DNA from: Polymyxa betae
Lineage: Eukaryota; Endomyxa; Phytomyxea; Plasmodiophorida; Plasmodiophoridae
NCBI GenBank assembly: GCA_003693705.1
Contig: RBZT01000993.1
Location: 1 to 63,908, forward strand
DNA length: 63,908 bases
Direction of reading: 5' to 3'
The position numbers and the translations under genes were made by a program. Within the stretch, counting starts at the first letter, position 1, and every line of letters starts with the position of its first letter. Positions 12,434 through 25,151 of the stretch are shown piece after piece. The notes beneath the pieces were generated by a model. That model made no database searches, was not told the origin of the DNA, and saw only the letters and a program-made list of their open reading frames with translations.

Positions 12434-13943
12434 TTATACTTCTGCAACATTGTATTGATTTTCGTCTTTGTATTTGGCTTCTTTCAGTGAGCGAGTTCGA
12501 TGCTTGTTCTCAAAATGCAAACGATTATCAACAATGCGTTGAATGACGTCTTTGGTGGTTAATCTTTTAACTGGTATTAGATGACGATAGATACCCTGAC
12601 AAATATCAACATGAGAAAGTACGATAAGTGAAACTCAATACCAAAGCCTTTGGAACAGCGAATCGGTCGGTTCCATCAATTTTGTCAGGCACTATGTCAA
12701 CGTTGCCGCCACTTGCAACAACCGCGACATTTAAAGATTTGATTAAGTGCTCGTTGACAGCCCAAGGAGCACATAAGACAACTTCATCGACGGCTCTACA
12801 AGAGAGTACATTCAGTGCTCGTTCATGTAGGTTCATGATGGGCAAATTCGAGCCATATCTGTAATATGCCTGAGAAAAGCAATATCATATGGATCATACG
12901 CTGACATCTTGTTGACTGTCTGGTCGTCATGCAACCCAACATAGAGGTATGTTCCGAGTTTCTTTGCTTGCTCAAGAGTTTCAAGGTGACCAACATGGAA
13001 CAAATCAAATGACCCTGCTATATACACGACTCTGTCATTTGGAGAGACGGATCTGTTGTTTGAAAATTGGCTTATTCTTTTCGCAGTAGCATGGAATGAA
13101 TTTGACTGTTCTCGTGGGAAACGCACTGAGCGGTCGGCAGAAAGTGATGGTGAAGGCACTACGGAATGCATATGATGATCTCTTGTCATGATCAATAATC
13201 TTCCAACCAAGTCGGTTGTTGACACTCCATCAGTTCGTCTGATGATTCGTAACCTTCCAGCTTTTCTAACCTACATATTATTACATTTTATGTCAACTGC
13301 GCTAAGTCTGATATCGAACCTCTTCGTAAGCATCGCAGCCATCAGCACAAACCGGCATGTCGTCACCATGTACAACAAAATCGCAGTTGAGTCTATCCTG
13401 AAATAATCTAGTTTAAAATTAATCAATCTTTATGTTTTCGAGGATACCAGCAGCTCAATGGTCGGTTGATATGGAGTGTCAAACACCACTTCATCAACCC
13501 ATTTGCAAGCTCTTACGGCAGCCAATCTCTCTTCGTTATTCATTACAGGCATGCCTGAAGATATTCATCATCTTACACTCCTCGGAAGAAAATGATACCT
13601 TTCTGTCTTGCAATCTCTTCATCACTGTGAACTCCAGCAACCAGAATGTCACCGAAAGACTACCCGTAATTTAAAATGAACAACAAATAAACAATGGTTG
13701 AGAGCATTACTTTAGCTTGTCGTAATGCATTATAATGGCCACTATGCATTATATCGAAACAACCGTCAACGTATATACGAATCGGTTTTTTGCTAGCTCT
13801 CGTATTAGCGACGCTGTACAACAGAAGTTCACGCCATACTTTTTAATGGTGGGTGGAAGATGTTGGCTCTGAGCCTGCAAACCCTCGAAAACGATATCAG
13901 TGAATGCTTTCAAGAGATGAGCTGTGATCTCTTGATCAGACAT
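12434..13943 (-). CDS. Ethanolamine-phosphate cytidylyltransferase
   Basis: Two cytidylyltransferase domains in tandem, the PCYT2/Ect1 layout. The first has GCFDIMHSGHYNALRQAK and VHGDDMPVCADGCDAYEEV, the second GSFDLFHVGHLETLEQAK and YVGLHDDQTVNK. Both keep the HxGH nucleotide-binding motif. The second domain continues PIMNLHERALNVLSCRAVDEVV. The enzyme makes CDP-ethanolamine for phosphatidylethanolamine by the Kennedy pathway. About seven exons are present; the intron at 12859-12905 is resolved (NKIYGSNLPIMNL). The first exon (from ATG 13943, MSDQEITAHLLKAF) is joined to the first domain by a less certain splice. The end is at TAA 12434-12436. Confidence 0.92.
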
Positions 13944-14365
13944 TCGCGGGTTTTCTACCGGTAAAGTTAGGCACAGCTGGTAATCTGCCCAACGCTATTG
14001 CAACCTGATCGGATCAAATCCCATATGTCTTTAACATTTTGTTGAATCTGAGACTGGATCGGATGCCGACTTCCAGGAGATAAAGCTCGGAAGTCCATTC
14101 GGACTTCGCGTGAATCAGCAAAGATTGTCTGTCTCTAGTTAGGACAAATCTCCAAGCTACCTCAGCAAACAGTAAGATAGGAATGCCCCGAGAGAAGGGA
14201 ATAATCGGAGTAGTCATACGTTACACGTATGATAAACGGAAAGGCGCAACCTGCCACATGAATTGTTTGCTGTATGAGTCATGACGATCATATTAGGTCG
14301 ATATTCTGTGCCGGGTTTGCTTGTGATTGAACCATAATGGTTCAGCGTCGGGCCCGTCTGGCATC
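13944..14365. other. Intergenic between divergent genes
   Basis: No supported frame. An ORF at 14014-14217 (minus) has no protein-like features. The region serves as the shared upstream region of PCYT2 and the coiled-coil gene. Confidence 0.45.
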
Positions 14366-15790
14366 ATGATTAAAGCGCCGAGATATCCTGACTTGATCGA
14401 CAGGTCGAATACCCCTCTGGTTCAGGCTGCATCTCGATTCTCTGGTGTGCTTAATGTCGCTTATCACAGCCCAACATCATATGCGTATGCAATCCTCATT
14501 AATTAACTACCGCTCTTGTAAAAATTTTGCTTAGGCAGAAGCATTTGAAGCGAAATACTTCTCTCAAAGCAGGCTGTCACGACCCATTACTTGCGGCGGC
14601 GCCACATTCTGGTATGACGCTGATGAGACTGCATAAGGAAACAGTTCGAAGGCAGCGGTTTCTTGAGGAAAAAAAGAGGCAGACTGAGTTGGAGGAAGCA
14701 AGGCAAAGGGAACGGGTACTCGAAGAGCGCCATTTGCGGCGATTGGAGCAAGCCAAACTAATTCGATATCGCAATCATGCAATCAATCAAAATCAGAAAG
14801 TTGAACAACCCAGGTCTCAGCGCGCGTTTAGCGAAAGAGCTTTTCCAGCAAGGGCGATGAGATCCCCAGTTACACAGCAACTATTCGAAGCAATGACAAC
14901 CGAGAAGCAGATTGTTACCGAAACCGAGCAAGAGCACAATAGACCTGATTTCTACAAGCAGAAACAGCAGTGGTCGGCCCATGAAGGCAATGAAATTTAT
15001 TTAAGAAAGAGACAAGTTAAAAGGGAGCCGCCCCTCTTGATTAACAAGCTGGATACGGATTCAATAGAAAAATCCGATCAACTAAACGAGTTAGGGAAGT
15101 TCAAGCCTTTGCAAAATGTCACCCTAGAGCACGAACGATCTGTTGAACATTATACTTCCGAAGGACGTACTATATCCTACAACGAGAATACTACAGTGAT
15201 TTCTGAAACAAAAGCAGGATCACCTACAGATCGAGAGTTTGGAGGCTGCATTCTCCTCAAGGACGATAGTCGAGAAAATAGGTCATCCAATTTCTCTGAA
15301 TCGATCGTCAGCATTGCATTGACTGCTCCATCAAGCATTGAGCCAGTGAAGCGATTTGGCACACTCCAACCGCTTTCTCAAGACAATTTTGATACCTTGA
15401 ATTGCAAACAATGCGACCGGAAATCAACTCAGAGCGAGCCGCCACTTCGTCCAAGAATGTTGAAACTCATTCAGAACCGAGAAGAGGATGATTTAATGCG
15501 AAATCTTGCCAACCTCAACGAGAAGCTGGCAGCTTTGCGCTTGAAAAAATCGATTGATATTGGCCGATTCGGTGACAGCGACGCTATAGGTAAATATTTC
15601 ATATTTCCAGTTCTCCGATCCATGGAGTCTCATAGAGAAACGCGACGCATCTGTCATCGGACCCAGTGCAACCGTCTTACAGGACTCTAATCTTCAATCT
15701 GCGCTGCCAGAAATCAGGCAAAGGCGATGGCTTGTACCAAGGCTGGTGAGAACACCTACAGCATACTCTAGAAGGAATCGAGCAAGATAA
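14366..15790 (+). CDS. Unrecognised coiled-coil protein
   Basis: The main exon is an open frame from about 14530 to 15589. Its N-terminal third is a highly charged helix (RFLEEKKRQTELEEARQRER), likely a coiled coil, followed by a long low-complexity polar region and a second short helical stretch (LMRNLANLNEKLAALRLKKS). A 46-nt intron (15590-15635) leads to a last exon with good protein texture (EKRDASVIGPSATVLQDSN) ending in basic residues at TAA 15788-15790. A probable first exon starts at ATG 14366 (MIKAPRYPDLIDRSNTPLVQ); its splice is not fixed. If it is not used, the first ATG is at 14614. There are no membrane segments. It might be cytoskeletal or centrosomal, which is inference from composition alone. 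Confidence 0.6.
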
Positions 15791-18360
15791 CATAGCATTT
15801 TTATCATACAGTAATATAATAAGGTGGCAAGCTTCAGAAAAAACATGTTTCGCGACGTTTCCTCTCCCGAGAGTGAGAATAAATCCCGATCGATAGTTAT
15901 CTCGATGATTGCTGTAGCATCGAAGCTGAAAAGCAGGCTCGTGGGATCGAACAAGCTCTATTAACGATGCGAGAGAGCATCTATTTCCAAACAAATGTGT
16001 AACATTTGGATAAAAATAGGTGGAAGGGCATGTCTGACATTTGTGAGTGCCAGACGAGCAGCCTAATTACTCGTCTGCTGTTCAACAAATAGTTCATTGC
16101 TTATTTTGCATCAAAACAGCAGTGCATCGACCACAGGATCACGTCAAACACTGAATCCACGATGCTAACAATTTGTAGAGGAGAAAGTAACTATCTGAAG
16201 GGAGGTCAGCACGAAGAGAACCAGTTCGTTATTCAACACATTCGTTGTAACGACCACGAGAACCGCAGTCGATGCAATGCGACAAAAAGCGAATTGACTA
16301 CCATTCCTGCGTTAACACCATTCAAATCGTTCTAGCACCGCAATGGAAGAGAACGCCAACATTCATCGAGACGATCCCTAACTTCAAGTGCATAGATATC
16401 GAATCTCGTGATGATAGGTATCGCGAGAATTGATATCTCGAAATGTACCACGACGGTCAACATGAAGGCATCCGAATTGATTAGGAGTGGTGATAAAATC
16501 AGAGAACCCGATTCTAGACCCATTTCGAAATCAATACGGGACAAACGCGAGGTTGGACGTCCTTCAGGCTAATTAGTGATCATGATTAATAGATTGATCT
16601 AGCACTCGCATGAAAGTGAACAACGATAGAAGAGACGTTGAGCACCAAAAAAAAGTGCTTATCTCCACTGATTCAGGAGCGAGGACGAACACAACGCTCC
16701 TGAAAAAGCGAAAACGGAATGACCACGTTGGAGGCGGCGGAAGGTCTCTCACTACGCAGTGCGAAGCGGAATTCACAATTCTGATATATATGGAGGTGAC
16801 CCTAATCACCATGACCCTGCATTCGGAGTTAAACTTTTTCTGAATTTGTTGGAGAAACCGAAACTGAATTCTAAGCTAATGGTTTAAAAAGATCTACCTT
16901 AGACGCGATACATATCAATGCCGAAAAACGTTAGGTTGTTCTTGCAATCTGACTGTAGTTCTTTTATCGCGATCGAAAGGTTTACCTGTAAGATAGCAAC
17001 GACTACATGAACATTTTAGTGCTTGTCGACCATTACCGTACATCCCATTCATTGCTTACTGCCTGCTCTTGCTTACTGCCTGCTCGAATGTTTTTGACCG
17101 AGTGACTTCCTATTTGCCTGAACCGTTGACATAGTTGACCGGAAAAATTCTCAACTTTTCGCTGTGTTGGAAATCAGTACAATCTGATGACGAGCATTAA
17201 TTGTGAAGAGCAATTAAACGATCAATGAATATTTCCACTGTAATTTAGCTTTAACGTTGTCAATATGCCGACGCTTGCGATTTGGCGTTACTGGTTTCAG
17301 CATCGCCATCCAAGAACGTATTACCATGCTCAGTACGATTTCCAGTGCTTAGTTACATCGACATACTGACTTGGAAAAATGCCAGCGCGATCACCCTGGC
17401 TCGTTGATCAAATATCACTTCTACAGAAGCTTAGTATCCGATCTCTGTGGTATGATGTTTATCTCCTTCCAACTGGATGTTCTATTCGTGATCGGGTGAA
17501 GTTGCTGAGGTTCGATAAAACTTCTGAGCCATTTGGGTTTAGATTTTTTTCCCCGTGCAACGATGCCCCAAGCTTCGCATTCAAATCTTGCCTGTAATGG
17601 GCCAACCTGGTCTGATTATTGCCTGCTGCATTCAAGGTTGGACATTTCGCAAACAACTGTCGTATGCTAAAGTATATCCATTTCTTCAAATTGGCAGTTA
17701 ATAATTCGTTGCCGATCGCATCCGATATTTCTTCGAAAGTGGCAGCCACCAGGCTGCAGTAGTTCTAAGTTGAGGGTGTTTATTCAGAATCAGTTCAGCA
17801 GAAATGTTCCCAGGCTGCACGTTGTCGAACATGTCTGAGTTTTGTGCACGAGTTTAAGCGGCCACAGAATTGGAGCGAGTTCTGTATCGAGCCCGAACTA
17901 ATTCGGGCCGATTTCGCAAGCAATGCCAAATTCGCATAAATCTTGAGTAACTATGCATGTCTTTATCATTCAGTATCATAAACTTCTTAACTGCAAGGAA
18001 CGACATTCCCTCCCCCCTTTCTATGATAGGGAATGAGATAAGACTATGAGAGGAGGGTGGCCCCCCTCATGTTGTCGTCATTCTCATCGTCTGCAAGTTA
18101 TGGCACGGAGGCAAGATCGGCACTCATGGCGGTTCATCCGGTCTCAGCTGATTACGGGCAGGCTTGTCGCTGTACTTTCAGCATTTACTGCAACATCACT
18201 CTCTGGAACATCAGGGCTATCGTGGATCGTCACAATCCTTTGACGGAACGTTCGCTTGCAGTTTCGGCTTCATTCCTATTCTATGCATCCAACTGCAGGA
18301 ATACGAAGACAATAGTACAGCCAGCTAACTCGACTTGAGTTGTGATCTTCCAGGTCCCTT
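15791..18360. other. Gene-poor stretch of about 2.6 kb
   Basis: No frame here has convincing protein texture. ORFs at 16573-16812, 17459-17749 and 18057-18338 show no motif and no conserved composition. The only structure seen is a perfect 17-base tandem pair near 17052-17085. No tRNA or snRNA was recognised by eye. Confidence 0.45.
17052..17085. repeat. Perfect 17-bp tandem duplication
   Basis: TTGCTTACTGCCTGCTC occurs twice with no spacer (17052-17068 and 17069-17085). It lies in non-coding DNA and probably arose by slippage. Confidence 0.8.
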
Positions 18361-20731
18361 ATGCAATGGGGGCTGCTGTATCTTATTAGTATATTTTATG
18401 TAATTAATTCCATTTGCTATGGCCAACTTGCTCAGCCGGTTATTTTGACGGATCAAAAAGGGCAGACAATGTTCCAGTTCGCATTCGATGGACGTTTGAA
18501 GCGATTTTTTGTGCAACCGAATTTGCGGTGGCGATCGTCTACTTATAGATCAATGGTTTTGGCTGAGGATGGATCTTTAATCGAACAGGATGCAATGGGC
18601 GCCGACAGTCATTGGAGGCTTTCTGATGTGGACGATGGCGGCTCTGGAGTAAACCATGCATCAATTTCTGTGCATGATGGGATGGTCACAGCATTTATTT
18701 CAATGAATGATTCCACGAATATCCATATAACTCCTGGGAATGCAACACACCATATCATTCAACAGTATGATCTGGATTCTGACGAATCTTTGCAAGAACC
18801 CAATGAGCAATTACAAAGTAAAGGTAAATTGTTGGCTTTCAAACAAAATCCTGTGCCGCCTACGCAGTACAACTGCTCTCTGTCAAAGCCAACGAAATAT
18901 GTTGAGGTATGCTTGCACAGCAAGTTAGTTACAGAAAATAAGTCACTGCCAATTTAGGTCCTCATTGTCAATGATTTCACGAGATACGAAATGCTAACCA
19001 ACTGGACCTTAGCACACACTATGTCTGTTGTAAACATTGCAGGTTCATTTGAAATTTTTATTATTACCTCCCTCATCTTTCTGATTCATGAGATTTAGAT
19101 GGGTATTATGCGGCCGCGTCCTTTGATGACTGCATTCGCATTGTTCTTATCGGTTCGAACGCTGCCTGCTGAGTTTGTTATCGTGAAGTAACTGATTGAT
19201 CCAGGCCAGTTGACTTTTCAGTCGGGGATTCCCAGCCCCATCAATTATCGCCCATGCAATACATCCTCATCGTCAGGTGATAAGGGATGCTGGGCATGTT
19301 CGGACGGCAAAGATTGCCAGAAAACCAGCATAAGGAATGACCAATACGATTCAGCCTTGTTGCTGCGATCATTTCGGCAATGGCGCATCGAAAATGCAGA
19401 TTTATTGATGGAGAAAGTATATGGTGATTTTTATCTCTTGTTGCAGCACTGACTTGTTTACGTAGTTTGGATCGTTCGATGCAGTTCATCTGTTCTCAGG
19501 GAGAGATTTTGACGGTCAAGTTCGTGGTCTGGCATATCTTGATACTATTTGCAAACAAGCAATTAGCGCAGTGGCCGTTATCGAATCAACGACTCGGGTA
19601 CCGTCATACCATGCTCAAATTTTTGCCCATGGTACCTATGTAGAGAGCCTATCAGCAGATTAAATTGATTTCATCTTTTAGAATTAGGACATAATATGGG
19701 TCTCGTTCACGATGCAAGCCGTGGCTTTATTATGTCTCCAGCATCGTCAGCCTTGACGTATTCAACGCTATTTTCACGTGATTCTGTCTCTCTCATGGAT
19801 TCCATGAACTTGTCCAGATGCCTGTCTTCTGTTCGCCAGATGCCTGTCGAACAAATATGCGGCGATGGGATTGTCGATCCAATGGAAGAATGCGACCCTG
19901 GTCTCGATGAGGACGATTGCTGCATTAATTGCAAAATCGATCGGCCTCGGTGTAATTGTGCTAACACTGAGCCGTGCTGTGAGAATGGCCAATACAAGGT
20001 GGCTGGGGTTGTGTGTCGTCCCAGTAAAGTATGTACACCTTTTGTTTAAAGGCCAATTTTAATGGGAAGTGCTACAGGACAATGAATGCGATCATGCAGA
20101 GACTTGTGCAGGAAATTCATCTCAATGCCCTGGTGACAAATTTGAATTGCCATCCACGCCCTGTCTAGATTACACCGGGACGGCATCGAATTGTTTCTTG
20201 GGCCACTGTGTTCCATCTCGCGACACTCAATGTTCGTCCGCTAACGACCCGGAGATGTTCGCAAACCGATTAAATGGTTTAACACAGTTAAAATCTCAAG
20301 TTAGGTCATGTCCAACAACAAGGCTGTGTTCTCGCTTGCATTGCTCCGCTTCTGCAGATAATGACTGTGAGCAAGTATGGACAAGTTCGGCGGCGGATGG
20401 TTCGCCTTGCGGGCCGAACGGGCCGAAAGACGCCTCGCATGTTTGCATATCCGGTTATTGCGTTGATGCTGCCGAAGCTAATGAAAAGACGTTCTGGTGT
20501 GTCAATGGTTCTAATTCCTGCGTTCCTGACGATTTATCTGTACTGGAAAAAAGTTATTGGCCAACCATAATGATGGCTTTGATTGTAATTGCCGCGGTTG
20601 CTGCTTTCGCAGCAGTTTGTTGTTGCTGTCACAAAATGATGCCGCCGTTACGGGTTATCCGGCCCCGTTCTGGGCGCTTGCCATTAGCTTCACACCGGTT
20701 GCAGCGGCAACAAACTGCTGCTGGTGGTTAA
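18361..20731 (+). CDS. ADAM-type membrane metalloprotease with disintegrin domain
   Basis: A signal peptide (MQWGLLYLISIFYVINSICYG) is followed by a prodomain-like region, then a reprolysin catalytic domain. An exon junction at 19631 completes the zinc site HELGHNMGLVHD, and the Met-turn follows (GFIMSPAS). Next come a disintegrin domain (ICGDGIVDPMEECDPG, DDCCINCKI, CENGQYK), a cysteine-rich region (NECDHAETCAGNSSQCP, SSADGSPCG) and one membrane span at the C-terminus (PTIMMALIVIAAVAAFAAVC) with a short basic tail. ADAM proteases shed ectodomains of surface proteins and occur in animals and some fungi. All zinc-binding His and the Glu are intact, so it is predicted active. Several introns lie in the catalytic part (about 18905 to 19690), where exon edges are partly inferred. 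Confidence 0.9.
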
Positions 20732-21472
20732 TGCACATTGTCTTATCATGCAATTTCTTATAGTCGAAATGGCTGAGTTTGCAGCTAGCAACATATCTTT
20801 TAATGAACCATATAGGACCTCGGTTACAAGGCGATTCTGGGAGCACGATCTGCCTACCATCATCAAACATCGCCTTCCTGAGCGGGTCCTTTATCGATAG
20901 CTATTATCCGCTATTGGACCAAGAGAAAGAGATGGCTGCCAAATACAATGTAGCATTTCTTCATTCTTGATCGCCCTACCAAGTGTGTGGTTTCTAAGTA
21001 ATAATACTGACTTTTGTCAATCATTTCTGTACCAAAATCAGAATATCGATTCGTAACGGCTTCACACTGATAGAAAGCATTCCTCGCCAAAGCTTCTGTC
21101 AGATTTTGTCATTTATTAATCTGAGAATTCGCTCAAGCAGCAGCTGGGTGTCGGCTGAGCTGCGGGGACAATTTTTAAGTGAGCGATAAGGAAATACTCT
21201 GATCATCATCTTAGTGACTGGAAGACGACCAACTTGTAGTATCGCATCGACAGAGGTCTCAATGATCTGCATTCGCGCTGCCGTTGCGGTCTACAAACTG
21301 GAAATAGACCTAATGAGAAATCGACAACTTGCCAGAAGGGAATCAATACTATTATTCTATTATGGTCAACAGTAAAAGGCGTTGGTCACTGAAGACTCAG
21401 GCAAAAACTAATTTGATGAAGGATAGTCATTTCTGAAGGTAGACAGCTAACTTCTAGAAGAATTTGGTAAAT
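20732..21472. other. Intergenic between convergent genes
   Basis: A 63-residue ORF at 20779-20970 (plus) has no recognisable motif. Nothing else is supported. Confidence 0.45.
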
Positions 21473-22665
21473 TTACTTCCCAAAATATAAATTTAGGAAA
21501 AATGATGTGAGATTTATCCTGAAGAATATCATCAGAATATAGGTAGGAGCCAATACATACAATGGATAAAAAAACCATTGCGTATTCTTGAGAAAAGGAA
21601 GTGCTAAGGACAGGTTAAGGTAATTGCTTAAAACGATCATCTTCCAGTTACCATTGTAGCCTAAAAATGACACATAATGGTAATAGGCAAATGCAACGAA
21701 ATAAAGCGTGTTGGCACAGAATGACGCAATCATTGAGCTCGATAATAACCAGGGACTAAGATAGAACTGGACAACGTATAAGAGCAGATATACTGGGAAG
21801 AACGCATTGCAATGGATATCAAATGCATAAAGCCACTCGACTGAAAAACAGGTGTAATTAGATGACAAATTTAAACGCAACTCACATACCTGTTTGCTCT
21901 ACAGTAAGAACGCGCTGTACTCTCATGAAACTATTGGACAAGTACCACCCAACTGTAGCGATAACCATTCCAATCCCAAGAAAGTCGAACAGAATAGCAG
22001 ATAGTACAAGTCGTACAAAGTGCCAGGCAGAAACGAATCTGGGGTAGACATCTCAAAATAGAACTTATAAAACAAATTTTTCATTACCCAAATGCAATGG
22101 AGAACGATATAGCAGAAACACTCATAAAAATTAGAACAACAAGGACAAATGCAGGATCGTCCCTTGCCCACTGGTTCTTAATCTCTGTAATTATTAAGTT
22201 TCACTGCTTATAGAACACATTGACAAATGAATTTTACGCTTCCGAAGTTTTGTACTTTTGTATCTGTAACAAATATTTAGAGACAAATTGAGAAGCTCGA
22301 AAGTCGATACTTACACAGCATTAGGAGAGCGACACAAGCTCACCATTTGACTGCAGGCGTATTGGAAGTCCATTTGATCATAACTCAGAATTCTCTTCCG
22401 GTAAATAAGAATCGAAAAAACATCTGGAGCCGTCTAATACCTGGATATATTCTGGCAGAAAAGTCATAATTGACTGTGGCCTGGTAATAGAGAACCGTCT
22501 CGATCCATCTGAAGGATGTTAATGCAAGGAAGCCGTATCAGAAGATATACCAGCAGACTAACCTGGAGACAATAGCGATGGCCGTCTTGATTTCGATTCC
22601 GTCCCAATAAATAGCTTTCCTTGTTCTAAAGCATCCAGCGCTGGGATGTTCCCTGATGAAGCCAT
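21473..22665 (-). CDS. UNC-50 family Golgi/ER multi-pass membrane protein
   Basis: The joined exons give the UNC-50 pattern: RILSYDQMDFQYACSQMVSL, IKNQWARDDPAFVLVVLIFM, FDFLGIGMVIATVGWYLSN, VEWLYAFDIHCNAFFPVYL, and several further membrane segments to the C-terminus (LNLSLALPFL, FYPLYVLAPTYILMIFFR). The family has about five membrane spans. It is needed for transport of certain receptors in worms and was found as GMH1 in yeast, where it interacts with Arf-GEFs at the Golgi. The start is set at MASSGNIPAL (ATG 22665). An upstream ATG at 22788 is in the same frame, but a strong donor (GTAAGT) lies between, so a spliced 5' leader is possible. Confidence 0.9.
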
Positions 22666-22999
22666 ACTAAAATGACGATCAGAATAATGAATGAGACTAA
22701 ACCCGCACTTACATCTTGGACGTTTTGTTACCGTTGTTGGTGATTTATTAGTAATGTCTGAATTAGCTGTAATTTTAAACAATGCCAATGCAATGGGTGA
22801 TACATACAGATAGAATTATGGGCAGATGGGATATCATACGTCCCAACTACCACGCGAAGGCGTTAGATTGCGCTCTCTTTCATTCTATTCCAACGGTTGT
22901 AGCTCTCATATCATGTCTTTATTACCAAGATTATTGCTGAGATCTTATGCAAGGGCGCTCTCAAGGGTCTCGGTAAATTCAAAGGCATGACAAGTTCGA

Positions 23000-24879
23000 A
23001 TGCATTCAAATGTGCTTACACGACGGCAGGCACGTCTACAGTCGCAGCTTGAACTGTCAGAAGATTTCGTTAGGCGAGATCGACTGAATGATGCTCGACA
23101 GGCCCTAGTTTCATCTGTTGCGTCACCAACGATTTCTTCGTCTGAAGCTGCCAAAGTTCTGAAAAACTTGCTCGCTTTAGATCTTAATAATTCGGCTCAA
23201 GCCTTCGATATTGACCACATTCATTCAATCCATAACAAATTTCGACCATACATCTCCAAAGCAGATATGTTTGATGAGAATGTTATCAAATTTTATGCAC
23301 AGCTTGCGAAATGTTATTTTAGTGTTGGTGATGCCGAATCTGCTCGGGAAGTACTTTCTATGATGACCGCAACAAATCGATCCTTACCCAGCTTGACGAT
23401 GCAGCTCTGGAGGCAGCTAGAAATTGGTCTGGATTCGCCATTAACATAATCGCAATGCTGACATCAATTATTAGAACATTGCGAATGTGTAGGACTGATA
23501 CAAGCCGGTTGTCTCACTGAAGCGAGTTCCAAGCTAGAAGCGTTGCTATCTTCAGCCACAAAACTTCTAAAAATGTGCACAAAAGGCTCCTCAGAATACG
23601 ATTTAGTGCTTGAGTCGTATTGTGACCTTGTCAAGAAAGCTGCAACTTTGAATCTTGTCTCTAAGAAATACCACCGGGTTTCTGAAATTGTGAGGCAAGC
23701 TTTGAAACTTATTGTCGCAGCTAAGGGTGAAAATAATATCGACGTAATTACCATGAAATCGCATCTAGCTATTTCTTTGGCAAATCAAAACAAGAGTTCT
23801 GAATTGGTAATTTGAACAAAATTCTTAATCAGTCGAGTGAGGATTGAGCTTTAGATTGATGTATGCGAAAGTTTCCTCTCGACGGAGCCGTATCTTAGTA
23901 TCCAGACTTCATCGATATTCTCAAGTCTCTCCGAAATGTTGTTGAGTTACGCCCAGGCTTACCTTCAATTGAGTCTGAAGTTATCACAAGCTGCGATGGA
24001 TATCCTGCAAGCGTAATTCTATTTTGCACCATTGCACACTGTCTAATAATTCTCCAGCCTTTCAGTCGACTCAGAATCAGCTGCTTTCCAATATGGAAGT
24101 CACGGTGTCATCTTAAACGCTTCAGGAAAATTTTCAGAAGCCAAAGCTTTTTTTGAAAAGGCCATTGCTTTATTACCCAAAGCTCATTACCGCCTTCATC
24201 TGATATATCACAACTTGGGGACAGCTTGCATTGGCCTAGGAGAACTTGAAAACGCAACCAAATTTCTTGAGGCTGCGATTGAGGGATACAAACAAAGAGG
24301 TAATAGCATATCAAACTAGGTATCCTATCTGATAGTGCAAAGGCAACAAAGAATTTATGGCGGCGTGTTTTGGACACCTTGGTGAAGCTTATGAGAAGCT
24401 GGGACGATGTGAAGATGCAGAAGTAGCTATATGTTCGGGTGTTGCATTAAAGAGGGAGGTAATGCCTGAAAGCACACAGCTCGTTGTGGATCTACAGAAT
24501 TTGGCAGCAATGAAACAGCGGAAAGGATCAAAACAAGAGGCTGTCGGTCTGTACCGTGAAGCGCTGACTATTGTTATTCAGCATTTTGGAGAATCACATC
24601 TTCAAACAGCTTGCGCTCGAAGATTACTGGCAAACGCTTTGATAGGTAGGATCGTTTAGATCGGCACAAAAGCTTGCCAATATGAACTTAGGTGTACGAA
24701 AAATTAATGAAGCTATTGAAGAATGTGAGAAATCGCTGCCAGTTTTAGAGAGGGACGGTAGTTTTGCTCAATATGAGCATCTTGTCCGTCAGTATTGCCA
24801 GCTGTTGGCGATTTGTGGACGTCATGAAGAAGCGAAGCATCTGTTCGAGAAGCTCAAAACTCGACTTCAAGGAGTTTGA
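23000..24879 (+). CDS. TPR-repeat protein
   Basis: Several exons encode an all-helical protein. Tetratricopeptide repeats are visible in the later exons: SHGVILNASGKFSEAKAFFE, YHNLGTACIGLGELENATKFL, GHLGEAYEKLGRCEDAEVAI, LAAMKQRKGSKQEAVGLYREA and LLAICGRHEEAKHLFEKL. The N-terminal exon (from ATG 23000) is also helical (QAFDIDHIHSIHNKFRP, VIKFYAQLAKCYFSVGDAES). The repeat spacing of about 42 residues resembles kinesin-light-chain-type TPRs, but no partner domain is present. It is likely a protein-binding scaffold; its specific role is not known. Intron edges around 23440-23480 and 23810-24070 are approximate. Confidence 0.75.
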
Positions 24880-25151
24880 TAGAACAAGCAATTCACTAAA
24901 GGATCTGACATGTTTACTTGAACGATGGAAGGATCCGGGTATAGGGGGTCAGCAAGCACTGACAGGGGAACCACAACAAAGCGGAGTTTCTGAAAGTCCG
25001 TGGATCTAACATTTCATCACTACCCCCCAACTTGGTATCGTTGCATCAGCATCACCTATCGTTTAGTCGTCAATATTCACCTACAAGAAGACGAATATTC
25101 AGCCCGGCCAATTCTAACTTCATTCGCTTAATCACTCCACTTCTATTCATC

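Noticed and set aside
15791-18360. Possible genes in the gene-poor stretch
   Set aside because: Frames are short, and their translations lack compositional or motif support on both strands.
20779-20970. 63-residue ORF after the ADAM gene
   Set aside because: No motif, no splice partner, and normal for chance in this composition.
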